From assembly GCF_900143005.1 (NCBI RefSeq), contig NZ_FRCS01000016.1, positions 1 to 64,000 on the forward strand: a stretch of DNA of 64,000 nt, read 5' to 3'. Both the position numbers and the translations under genes were made by a program. The notes beneath the pieces were generated by a model that saw nothing but the letters and a program-made list of their open reading frames with translations, had not been told where the DNA came from and did no database searches. Positions 6,919 through 14,387 of this stretch are shown here, in pieces. The DNA comes from Cryptosporangium aurantiacum. Its GTDB lineage: Bacteria > Actinomycetota > Actinomycetes > Mycobacteriales > Cryptosporangiaceae. The stretch's first letter is position 1. Each line of letters opens with the position of its first letter.

Positions 6919-7905
6919 ATGCCGCGGCGCAGGTACTGGCTCTCGTACGTCTACGTGCTGGTCGGCGCGTTGCTGCTGTTCAGCGGGTTCGTCCTGCTCT
7001 ACCCGGTCCGGCACGTCGAGGGTTTCGCGACCGAGCTGCGGATCAGCATCGGGTCGAACCTCATCGACCTGGTGCTCGCGGTGCTCGTGCTGCAGCCGCT
7101 GGTGCTCTCGCTCAACCGGAACGCGGTGCGGTGGCGCAACCGCCTCGACTACCGCGACGTCATCCGCCGCATCAATAAGGCCGAGGACCGCGTCGACCTC
7201 TGGAAGTACTGGACCGGGCTCCTCGAACCACCGCACCGGCAGGCGTTCGTCACCGCGGTCCGCGCGGCGCTGGACCGCGGTGTGCGGTTCCGGATCCTGC
7301 TCACCGACCCGTCGTGCCCGGATGCCGCGGAACGCGCACGGCAGGTCGCCCCCACCGACGCCGTGACCGCGATGCGCCAGAACATCGAGCAGCTCGCGGA
7401 GCTCACTGCGGAGTTACCGTCCCGGAATGCGGAGCTGTTCGGCGTCCGAATCAGCGCTTTCGGACCCGCACACGCCATCTATCGGGTCGACGACTGGCTC
7501 TCCTACGGGCTCTTCCGCGACCGGCGGGTCAGCGAGAACTCCCAGCGGGAGGTCCGCGTCCGCGGTGATCTCGGCGAGCTCGCCCTCGAGGCGTTCGCCA
7601 ACCGGTGGGACAGCGCCGGTCTGCAGGGCATCGCGGAGCACTACACGATGTGCCTGCGGTTCACCGCGCCCGGCGAGGTCGTGGAGCACGACCTTCGGTA
7701 CGTGCTCCACGACGGCGAGCACTGGGTCGACGTCGGCCCGCACGCGGTCGGGCCCGCGCACGACGTGACGGTGTGCGGACGCGGTGACGAGCGGTACGTG
7801 CTGGCCGACGCGAGCCCGGAGACCCGGGAGCGTGCCCTGGCCCTCTACGCCGCGAAGTACGGCCCGGACCAGGACGCGGCGCTGCTCCGGCTGATCAACC
7901 CGTGA
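6919..7905 (+). CDS. Two-helix membrane protein with C-terminal soluble domain
   Basis: A 328-residue protein starting at ATG 6919. Two hydrophobic segments (about residues 5-28 and 47-68) anchor a cytoplasmic domain of about 250 residues. The stretch around residues 80-160 (a DLWKYWTGLLEPPHRQAFVTAVRAALDRGVRFRILLTDPSC pattern, split over several strands) resembles phospholipase-D-fold proteins of the DUF5919 type, which lack a clear HKD catalytic motif. Function is unknown. It converges on the amidase gene, with only 23 nt between stops, and no terminator hairpin is evident. Confidence 0.7.
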   Translation: MPRRRYWLSYVYVLVGALLLFSGFVLLYPVRHVEGFATELRISIGSNLIDLVLAVLVLQPLVLSLNRNAVRWRNRLDYRDVIRRINKAEDRVDLWKYWTGLLEPPHRQAFVTAVRAALDRGVRFRILLTDPSCPDAAERARQVAPTDAVTAMRQNIEQLAELTAELPSRNAELFGVRISAFGPAHAIYRVDDWLSYGLFRDRRVSENSQREVRVRGDLGELALEAFANRWDSAGLQGIAEHYTMCLRFTAPGEVVEHDLRYVLHDGEHWVDVGPHAVGPAHDVTVCGRGDERYVLADASPETRERALALYAAKYGPDQDAALLRLINP

Positions 7906-7928
7906 GCACCGGGCGTCGAGCGAAGGGC

Positions 7929-9029
7929 TCAGCCGATCAGGTCGGCGACGTCCTGCCGCACCCCGGGCAGCTCCGGGTAGAACAGGTCACCGGGGCAGAG
8001 CGTCGCCGCCCAGTCGCGGTGGCCCGGGATCGTCGGCACGGTCCTCGTCGAGCCGCTGATCGGGTTGACGTAGTTCGTGGTGCCCAGCGGGTCGAGGCCG
8101 CCGAGCGCCACGATCGCCGCCAGCACCCCGACCAGCGACTGCCGGGCGGCGGCGGTGGGCTGCCTGCTGGTGAAGTCGCCGAGCAGCACGACGCCCACGT
8201 TGCCGGCGTTGAACCCGCCGACGTGTGCGGCGTTGTTCATCTGCGGCCGGCCGTTCGGCCCGAGCGCACCACCGTAGACGGGGAACCGGTCGGTGCCCGA
8301 CCAGCGCCCCTCGTAGACCCGGCCGTCCTCGTCGATCGCCAGGTGGTAGCCGAAGTCACCGAAGTCGCGGGTGATCGTCTGGTCGTAGTAGATCGCGCGC
8401 ATCGTCGCGGCCGGGTCCGGGTCGTCGTTGATCCCGGCCGAATGGTGCACGGTGACCGTCTGCACCGGGAAGTAGGCGGCCGGGAACCGCTCGGTCCCGT
8501 CCTCGGTGAAGCGCAGCGACTCGTCCGCGCCCCAGGCGGCCCGGCTCAGGTACGGGCGGCCGACCGTCCGGGTGGAGAGCGGCGTGGACGAACCGGTCGC
8601 GGCGGCCGTGGTGCGGGTCGGCCCGTCGACGGTGTTCAGCTCGGTCACGGTTCCGGCGCCGGGCAGCTGCACCTCGTAACCGACGCCGCCGGGGACCGAG
8701 AGCAGCGCCCGGCGTGCGGTCGCGCGGCCATCGCGGCCGCCGTCACAGCCGTGCAGCGGACGCCAGTCGCCCCACCCCTTGGCGGTGCGGATCCGGACGG
8801 CGGCGCCCTCCGCTGCGCCGGTCCAGCCCACCGCGAGATGGGTGAGCGGGAACCTGGCCTCGTCGGCCTTGCGGCGGGCGCCCACCGCGATCCGGCTGGC
8901 CAGCGTGTCCGGGATCGGCGACCCCGCCGCCGGAACGGGTGCCGCGAGGCTCGCGGACGCCGAGCCGAGGACGGGTAATCCGGCCAGCACTCCGGCGGCG
9001 GTGGCAAGGACCGTACGACGGGTAGGCAT
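7929..9029 (-). CDS. Secreted PGRP-family N-acetylmuramoyl-L-alanine amidase
   Basis: A 366-residue exported peptidoglycan hydrolase. A signal peptide with a twin Arg (MPTRRTVLATAAGVLAG, then ASASLAAP) suggests Tat or Sec export. The C-terminal half, from about residue 150, is a peptidoglycan-recognition/amidase_2 domain: VTVHHSAGIND holds the first zinc histidine, FGYHLAIDEDGRVYEGRW follows, and PGHRDWAATLCPGDLF supplies the second His and the Cys ligand. It would cleave the bond between MurNAc and the stem peptide. ATG 9029 has a GAGAGG ribosome binding site. Its role in wall turnover is inferred. Confidence 0.9.
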   Translation of the reverse strand: MPTRRTVLATAAGVLAGLPVLGSASASLAAPVPAAGSPIPDTLASRIAVGARRKADEARFPLTHLAVGWTGAAEGAAVRIRTAKGWGDWRPLHGCDGGRDGRATARRALLSVPGGVGYEVQLPGAGTVTELNTVDGPTRTTAAATGSSTPLSTRTVGRPYLSRAAWGADESLRFTEDGTERFPAAYFPVQTVTVHHSAGINDDPDPAATMRAIYYDQTITRDFGDFGYHLAIDEDGRVYEGRWSGTDRFPVYGGALGPNGRPQMNNAAHVGGFNAGNVGVVLLGDFTSRQPTAAARQSLVGVLAAIVALGGLDPLGTTNYVNPISGSTRTVPTIPGHRDWAATLCPGDLFYPELPGVRQDVADLIG

Positions 9030-9122
9030 AGGTTCCTCTCGGGTGTATCCGCGCTTTTGCGTCTACTGCGGACACCACTGAACCGGAGGAGTCAAGCCCG
9101 CCCGTCCTCGTCGGCTGAACCT

Positions 9123-9605
9123 TTAGTCATCCTTACGGGACAGCGCCAGTTCGAGCGCGAGGACACCGGCCAGGATCAGCAGGTCGTTCTCGCCGGGCGC
9201 GATGTTCACCGCGTAGGTGTCCCGGATCGAGACCCACCGCTTGGACACCGCGGCGACCTCCCGGCCGCCGCGTTCGATGACGAACTCGTGGTCGAAGAGG
9301 TTTCCGGTCATCTCCAGGTCGTCCGGGCCCGGGACGTCGATCGTGAAGCGCTCGCGGAACGGCGTGAACAGCTTCTTGCGGACCTCGGCCGCCTTCTCGC
9401 CCCCGATCCGCACCTCGTAGGTCGGGCGGATCGAGACGAGGTGGCGGTGCACGGACGCCACCTCGCGTCCGGACGGGTCCTCGATCACCAGCCGGTTGCG
9501 CAGGCTCAGCACCTTCCCGTCGACGTGCAGTACCTTCCGACCGGCCTCATCGGTGATGTCGTAGTCGTCGCCGATGTCGAAGAAACGCTCCTTGATGAGG
9601 TACAT
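9123..9605 (-). CDS. LURP-one-related/scramblase-like protein
   Basis: A 160-residue soluble protein with the tubby-like beta-barrel repeat pattern of the LURP-one-related (DUF567) family: LIKERFFDIGDDYDITDEAG, VLHVDGKVLSLRNRLVIED, YEVRIGG, and a C-terminal ISKRWVSIRDTYAVNIAPGEN-type strand set ending in a hydrophobic helix (LLILAGVLALELAL). Relatives include plant LOR and phospholipid-scramblase-like proteins; the bacterial role is unknown. ATG 9605 has a G-rich ribosome binding site. It follows the HAF-repeat gene on the same strand, 30 nt away. Confidence 0.8.
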   Translation of the reverse strand: MYLIKERFFDIGDDYDITDEAGRKVLHVDGKVLSLRNRLVIEDPSGREVASVHRHLVSIRPTYEVRIGGEKAAEVRKKLFTPFRERFTIDVPGPDDLEMTGNLFDHEFVIERGGREVAAVSKRWVSIRDTYAVNIAPGENDLLILAGVLALELALSRKDD

Positions 9606-9610
9606 GCCCC

Positions 9611-9648
9611 CAGTGTCTATCGGACCGTCCAGTGTCTATCGGCCCGTC
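9611..9648. repeat. Two-copy 19-bp tandem repeat at gene end
   Basis: CAGTGTCTATCGG(A/C)CCGTC is present twice, at 9611-9629 and 9630-9648, with one mismatch. The second copy contains the stop codon of the HAF-repeat gene, so the duplication spans the junction between the two genes. Confidence 0.7.
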
Positions 9649-10820
9649 CAGCGGACCGCGTGACGCTGGCCGCCGGACGTCGTCACGGTTCCGACGACCT
9701 GACCGGCGTTGTTGACGTCGCGGGCGGTGCTGGTGGCGCCTCCGGGCGCGCCGAGGTCGACCATCCGGCCACCGCTCCAGAGGAACGCGTGCTGCGCGCC
9801 CGAGCGGGTTGTGCTGAACCCGACGACCTGGCCCCGGTCGTTGACCGCGGTCGGCGTGCTGCTGGGCCCGCCCAGCGTGCCCAGATCGGTCAGCCGACCC
9901 GCGCGCCACAGGAACGCGTGCGTCTCCCCCGCCGCGGTGGTGCTGGTGCCGACGATGTCGCCGGTGCGGGACACCGCGCGGCCGGTGTCGGCCGGACGGC
10001 TGGTGTCTCCGCCCAGCGTGCCCAGTTCGACGGTCCGGCCGCCGACCCAGACGACCGCGACCCGCGGGACGAACACCGGGATGCCGGTCGCGAGGCTGAT
10101 GCTGCCCAGTGCGCCGACGACCGCGCCCAGCGGCCCGACGTCATAGGCGACGCCGGACTGGCCGGCGGGCACCGGCAGCCGGGTCAGCGTGCCGTCGGCA
10201 GCCACCACCGCGGGCACGAAGTTGAAGTTGTTCTGGACGGTTCCGCTCAGCGCGCCCGCCACCCGTCCGTCGTCACCGATCGCGGACGCGGTCCACAGAC
10301 CGGTCAGCACGCTGGTTCCGTCTGGTCGGCAGACCAGCGCGGTGAACCGGCGCGGCCCGGTCAGCCCGCTCACCAGCGCATCGCCGCGCTCGTTGAGGTC
10401 GACGACACCGAGCGGGAACGCCCCCGAGAGCGCGCAGTCGGCGGCCGTGCCGTCCGGCAGCCAGCGGCGGACCGTCCGCTGCGTGCCGTCGGCGGACGTG
10501 GCGGTGCCGACGATCTGACCCGCGTCGGTGATCCGGGACGCGAACGTCGAGGGGTACTCGGCGGTCCCGGGCAGCGCGGTGAACCCGGTGCCCGGCCAGC
10601 GGAGCGCGCGAGACACACCGTCGACCTCGGCGGCGCCCACCGCGACACCCGCGTTGTTGATATCGGAGACGTCGGCGTTCGTCGTTCCGGCGGGAACCGG
10701 CAGGCGGGTGGCGGTCGGCGCCGCGACGGCGACGCCGCCCGGAACCGCGAGCATCGCGGCCAGCGCTGCGCCGGTCGTCGCGACGGCCGCGCGACGGAGG
10801 GAGGGACGACCGAACGGCAC
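9636..10820 (-). CDS. Secreted HAF-repeat protein
   Basis: A 394-residue protein with a Sec-type signal peptide (RRAAVATTGAALAAMLAVPG, cleavage after VAVAA, about residue 34). The mature part is a series of 40- to 50-residue repeats typical of HAF-repeat extracellular proteins, the clearest being the last three: VELGTLGG-GDIVGTS-THAFLWRAG, LGTLGG-GQVVGFS-QHAFLWSGG, and LGAPGG-GQVVGTV-RHAVRWTG. They probably form a beta-propeller. Function is unknown. GTG 10820 follows a strong AGGAGG site. It may be co-transcribed with the LURP-one-related gene downstream. Confidence 0.85.
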   Translation of the reverse strand: MPFGRPSLRRAAVATTGAALAAMLAVPGGVAVAAPTATRLPVPAGTTNADVSDINNAGVAVGAAEVDGVSRALRWPGTGFTALPGTAEYPSTFASRITDAGQIVGTATSADGTQRTVRRWLPDGTAADCALSGAFPLGVVDLNERGDALVSGLTGPRRFTALVCRPDGTSVLTGLWTASAIGDDGRVAGALSGTVQNNFNFVPAVVAADGTLTRLPVPAGQSGVAYDVGPLGAVVGALGSISLATGIPVFVPRVAVVWVGGRTVELGTLGGDTSRPADTGRAVSRTGDIVGTSTTAAGETHAFLWRAGRLTDLGTLGGPSSTPTAVNDRGQVVGFSTTRSGAQHAFLWSGGRMVDLGAPGGATSTARDVNNAGQVVGTVTTSGGQRHAVRWTGR

Positions 10821-10931
10821 GGGAGCCTCCTACTGAGGTGGCGGGGTCGCGAGTGTGCCAGCGCAACCCCACCAACCGCAGCATTCCCGGCTATCCAAAC
10901 CGTTTCAGAAGCGGCAAAACGGCACGTCAGC

Positions 10932-11486
10932 TCAGCCGCAGACGTCTCGCGACGTCGCATCGTCCAGATCGGACGCGCAGAACGTCACGTTCCGGCCCTC
11001 CCCCAGCGTCCCCTCCCCCAGCGTCACGGTCAGCACGTTGCCCGCGTGCGAGAGCACGGTGCGGTACGTGCCGACCGCACGGTTCACGTCGTTGGTCCGG
11101 ACGATCGTCAGGTGGACGCCCGGCTTGCGTTTGGTCACCGTGACCTGCACCGACTGCCGCGAAACGTCCGACGGGTGGCCACCGCTCGGTTCGCACGGCA
11201 CGCCCGGGTTCCGCGGCGCGTCGTCGCTCGCGCAGGCCACATAGGTCCGGCCGCCCATCGTCCCGGACCCGTCAGCGCGGACGACCAGCTGCCTGCCGTG
11301 CCCGGTCCAGGTGCCGACGTAGGGCACGAGCCAGGTCTCGCTCGCACCGGCGCCCGGAGCCCGCTCGTCCGTGCTGCTCGGCGGCGTGCCGGGCGACGCC
11401 ACGGTGTCCTCGCCACCGGCACAAGCCGCGGTCACCCCGAGCAGCGCCACCGCCCCGACCATGACACGTCTGGTCCTCATGGACAT
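10932..11486 (-). CDS. Putative secreted lipoprotein
   Basis: A 184-residue protein. The N-terminus (MSMRTRRVMVGAVALLGVTAAC, broken here at the Cys) is a lipoprotein signal with Cys22 as the lipidated residue, although the -3 Thr is not ideal. A Ser/Pro/Thr spacer follows. The mature domain holds five more Cys residues and a WTGHGRQLVVRADGSGTMGGRTY segment of beta character. I do not recognise the family. ATG 11486 has a GGGGAA site, with a second ATG two codons later. Confidence 0.7.
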   Translation of the reverse strand: MSMRTRRVMVGAVALLGVTAACAGGEDTVASPGTPPSSTDERAPGAGASETWLVPYVGTWTGHGRQLVVRADGSGTMGGRTYVACASDDAPRNPGVPCEPSGGHPSDVSRQSVQVTVTKRKPGVHLTIVRTNDVNRAVGTYRTVLSHAGNVLTVTLGEGTLGEGRNVTFCASDLDDATSRDVCG

Positions 11487-11597
11487 AATTCCCCGTTTCC
11501 CCGTGAATGCCGCTGGGGCCAGCGACGCCGCCGAGGGTGCGGGGTCCGGGCGCGATGCGCCACTGCGCGTCGCAAAAAAGACAATAAATGTGGACGC

Positions 11598-12200
11598 TCA
11601 GCCGAGGCGTTGTGCGGCCACCCGGTCCCGGGCCGTGGCCATCCGATACGCGAGCACGCCCCAGAGCGCTCCGGCGATGAGGTTGCCGCCGAGCTGGGAC
11701 AGGATGATCGAGGTGAGCCAGATGACCGGCAACGCGGCGGCCAGCGGCTTGGGCAGCGTCCGGGCCCGCCAGGTGCCGACCGCGAGCAGGATCGAGCCCA
11801 CCAGCCAGAGCAGGTTCGCGGGAACCGCCACCGCCGGGAACCAGCTGTAGTCCTGTCCGTGCAGGTTCGTCGCGGTCATCCCGAACGCCAGCAGCGCGCA
11901 GCCGATCGCGGCGGCCACCCCGCCGGCCCGTCCCACCCGGGACGTTCCGTCGGTGAGGCGCAGATAACCCGGGATCCACAGCACGAGCGCGAGCGCGACG
12001 AGCGTCAGCCCGACGTGCTCACCGCCGTCGATCAGCGGGTCGGTGTCGGTCGGCCGGGTCGCCTGGATGGCGCCGGCGATCGCGGACGCGACCGCACCGA
12101 GCCCCGCGGCCAGGCCCGCGAGCTGCGAAGGCCCTCCCACTCGGGGTGACGGGGCCGGCACCTCTCGGGGTGATGGGGCCGGCGTCGAAGAAGATGTCAT
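11598..12200 (-). CDS. Six-helix membrane protein, unknown family
   Basis: A 200-residue protein with a Pro/Ser-rich cytoplasmic N-terminus of about 25 residues and five to six hydrophobic helices. A conserved-looking NLHGQDYSWFP loop lies after the third helix. Overall shape resembles small DUF-type membrane proteins of actinobacteria; I assign no function. A TACGGT hexamer ends 7 nt before ATG 12200, and there is no ribosome binding site. It is divergent from the histidine kinase gene at 12332. An AT-rich patch with a T-run on the minus strand, at 11577-11590, follows its stop codon. Confidence 0.7.
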   Translation of the reverse strand: MTSSSTPAPSPREVPAPSPRVGGPSQLAGLAAGLGAVASAIAGAIQATRPTDTDPLIDGGEHVGLTLVALALVLWIPGYLRLTDGTSRVGRAGGVAAAIGCALLAFGMTATNLHGQDYSWFPAVAVPANLLWLVGSILLAVGTWRARTLPKPLAAALPVIWLTSIILSQLGGNLIAGALWGVLAYRMATARDRVAAQRLG

Positions 12201-12207
12201 GGCCGGG

Positions 12208-12213
12208 ACCGTA
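12208..12213 (-). promoter_or_regulatory. -10-like hexamer for membrane protein gene
   Basis: TACGGT on the minus strand, 7 nt before ATG 12200. Confidence 0.4.
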
Positions 12214-12319
12214 AGCCGGGCGTCCGGCTCCGGTCGTCGGCCGGCGGGGGCGCGGTGGTACCGCGCACGGAGGACGCCCGTACACCCCGGGGCGGATGCC
12301 GGGTAGCCCGGCGACTCGT

Positions 12320-12325
12320 TAGCCT
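12320..12325 (+). promoter_or_regulatory. -10-like hexamer for histidine kinase gene
   Basis: TAGCCT, 6 nt before GTG 12332; no ribosome binding site is present. Confidence 0.45.
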
Positions 12326-12331
12326 GCGGAC

Positions 12332-13483
12332 GTGAAACCCCAGGTGAGGTCCGTGCCCCACCTCCTCACCGACCTCGCGCCCGCTGGGCTGCTGCTGGTG
12401 TGGGCGGTCATCGAAGCGCTCGCGGCCGCCGGGCCCGGGTCGACCGGGCAGCGGCTGCTGTTCGCGGTCGCGGTGACCGTCCCGCTGGTGGCTCGCCGCC
12501 GGGCGCCGCTGGCGGTGGTCGCGGTCCTCGTCCTGGTGCTCTGGGTGCGGGTGCAGTACCTGCCGGGCCTGGAGGAGAGCACGTTCCCGTTCCCGAGCCT
12601 GCTGGTGGCGACGTACTCCGCGGCGGTCTACGCGCGGGTGTGGTGGGGCGCCTTGCTCGCCGGGTGCACGACCGTCGCGGTAATGATCGCGGCGCTGCCG
12701 CTGGGGTACTACGAGGGTCCGATCACCGTCGGACAGTTCTTCATCCTGGGGTTCTTCGTGGCCGGCGCCGGGGTGGGCGGCTGGCTCGTCCGGCTCCGGA
12801 TGACGCAGGCCACGGCGGCACGCTCGGAGTCGGCACAGCGCGCCGAGGAAGCGGTGGCCGTCGAGCGAGCCAGGATCGCCAGGGAGATCCACGACGTCGT
12901 CGCGCACTCGCTGTCGATCGTCGCGGTGCAGGCCGGTGCGGCCGAATCGCTGATCGAAGCAGATCCGGACGTCGCCCGCGCGCACATCGCCGCGGCACGG
13001 CAGACCGCCCGTGAGGCGCTGGCGGAGATGCGACACGTGCTCGACGTGACAAGGCAGGACGCTTCCGAGCCGGACGCCGCCGAGCTGGCGCCGCAGCCGA
13101 CGCTCGAGCGCGTCCCCGAGCTGGTGGCGGAGCTGCGAGCGGCCGGGTTACCGGTTTCGCTGACGGTGGACGGCGCCCGGGGCGACGTCCCGGCGGGGGT
13201 CGACCTGGCGGCGTACCGGATCATCCAGGAGGCGCTGACCAACGTCCGCCGGCACGCGGGAACGGCGTCCACCGAGGTCCGCATCGGCTACGACCGGGAG
13301 GAGATCACGATCGACGTCGCGAACACCTACAGCAGCGACGCCGCCGGTTCCGGCCGGGACGGCACCGGGCGCGGGTTGGTGGGGATGCGGGAGCGGGCGC
13401 GCCTCTACGGTGGGTCGCTGCAGGCCGGCGTCGACGGCTCCCGCTTCGCCGTCCGGGCACGGTTACCCCGGGTGACGGCATGA
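12332..13483 (+). CDS. NarL/DesK-type sensor histidine kinase
   Basis: A 383-residue membrane kinase. Four to five helices occupy residues 10-150 with almost no extracellular loop, suggesting sensing inside the membrane. The dimerisation and phosphoacceptor box reads REIHDVVAHSLSIV with His187; the HATPase_c domain shows EALTNVRRHAG (N box) and GTGRGLVGMRERARLYGG (G boxes). It should phosphorylate the response regulator at 13480, with which it overlaps by ATGA (13480-13483). The signal is unknown. Confidence 0.9.
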   Translation: MKPQVRSVPHLLTDLAPAGLLLVWAVIEALAAAGPGSTGQRLLFAVAVTVPLVARRRAPLAVVAVLVLVLWVRVQYLPGLEESTFPFPSLLVATYSAAVYARVWWGALLAGCTTVAVMIAALPLGYYEGPITVGQFFILGFFVAGAGVGGWLVRLRMTQATAARSESAQRAEEAVAVERARIAREIHDVVAHSLSIVAVQAGAAESLIEADPDVARAHIAAARQTAREALAEMRHVLDVTRQDASEPDAAELAPQPTLERVPELVAELRAAGLPVSLTVDGARGDVPAGVDLAAYRIIQEALTNVRRHAGTASTEVRIGYDREEITIDVANTYSSDAAGSGRDGTGRGLVGMRERARLYGGSLQAGVDGSRFAVRARLPRVTA

Positions 13484-14340
13484 GCACGCCGTCCACGGGT
13501 GACGATGCAGCCGCGGGTCGCGGCGTGGCCGGGCCTGCCGCCGGTCGCGGCGCGAACGGGCCTGCCGCGGGGCGCGGCGCGAACGGGCCTGCCGCCGGGC
13601 GCGGCGCGAACGGGCCTGCCGCCGGGCGCGGCGCCGGGGGCGGGCAGGAGGTGGGGGTCGGGGGCGGTGCGCCGATCCGGGTCGTGATCGCCGACGACCA
13701 CGCGCTGATCCGATCCGGGCTGAGCGGCATGCTCGGTGCGCAGCCGGACATCGAGGTGATCGACGCGGTCGCCGACGGTGCCGCGGCGATCGCGGCCGCC
13801 GAGCGGCTGCGTCCCGAGGTCGTCGTGATGGACATCCGGATGCCCGGCGTGAACGGTATCGACGCCACCCGCCGGATCCGCCGCGCACCGGACGCACCGC
13901 GCGTCCTCGTGCTCACCACGTTCGACCTGGACGAGTACGTCTACGAGGCGCTGCGGGCCGGCGCGGGCGGATTCCTCCTCAAGGACGCCCCGCCGGGCCA
14001 GCTCGCGGAGGCGGTCCGGACGGTCGCCGGTGGCGAGGAGCTGCTCGCACCGGCCGTCACCCGGCGCCTGATCAGCCGCTTCCTGCGGGTGCCGCCCTCC
14101 CACCGCGCGGCCGAACGTCTCGCCGCGACGCTCACCGAGCGGGAACTCGACGTGCTGCGCGAGCTCGCCGCCGGCCGCAGCAACACCGAGATCGCCGGTC
14201 GGCTGCACATCTCCGAGGCCACCGCGAAGACCCACGTCAGCCGGGTCCTGACGAAGCTCGATCTCCGCGACCGCGTCCAAGCCGTCGTGTACGCCTACGA
14301 GAACGGCGTAGTGAGTCCCGGGGCGCCGGACGGCGGCTGA
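13480..14340 (+). CDS. NarL/LuxR-type response regulator with repetitive N-terminus
   Basis: A 286-residue two-domain regulator. A receiver domain starts near residue 66 (IRVVIADDHALIRSG) with phosphorylatable Asp118 in VVMDIRMPG and Lys near residue 168; a LuxR HTH domain (LTERELDVLRELAAGRSNTEIAGRL, then ATAKTHVSRVLTKL) ends the protein. The first 65 residues are unusual: four 9-residue GANGPAAGR-type repeats at residues 15-50. The ATGA overlap with the kinase gene supports this start; GTG 13651 would give a protein without the repeats. Confidence 0.9.
   Translation: MSTPSTGDDAAAGRGVAGPAAGRGANGPAAGRGANGPAAGRGANGPAAGRGAGGGQEVGVGGGAPIRVVIADDHALIRSGLSGMLGAQPDIEVIDAVADGAAAIAAAERLRPEVVVMDIRMPGVNGIDATRRIRRAPDAPRVLVLTTFDLDEYVYEALRAGAGGFLLKDAPPGQLAEAVRTVAGGEELLAPAVTRRLISRFLRVPPSHRAAERLAATLTERELDVLRELAAGRSNTEIAGRLHISEATAKTHVSRVLTKLDLRDRVQAVVYAYENGVVSPGAPDGG
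13522..13629 (+). repeat. 27-bp coding minisatellite, four units
   Basis: Four 27-bp units encode GxxGPAAGR repeats at the response-regulator N-terminus. The units differ at only a few bases, which implies recent slippage or duplication. Confidence 0.8.
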
Positions 14341-14387
14341 GGTCACCCGAAGCCGGCGGTCTGCGCATGGGGGCGTTCCGCGCGGAT

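Noticed and set aside
9057-12149. 1030-codon open frame on the plus strand
   Set aside because: It lies antisense to five well-supported genes; its translation is Arg/Gly/Asp-rich low complexity, a GC-rich shadow.
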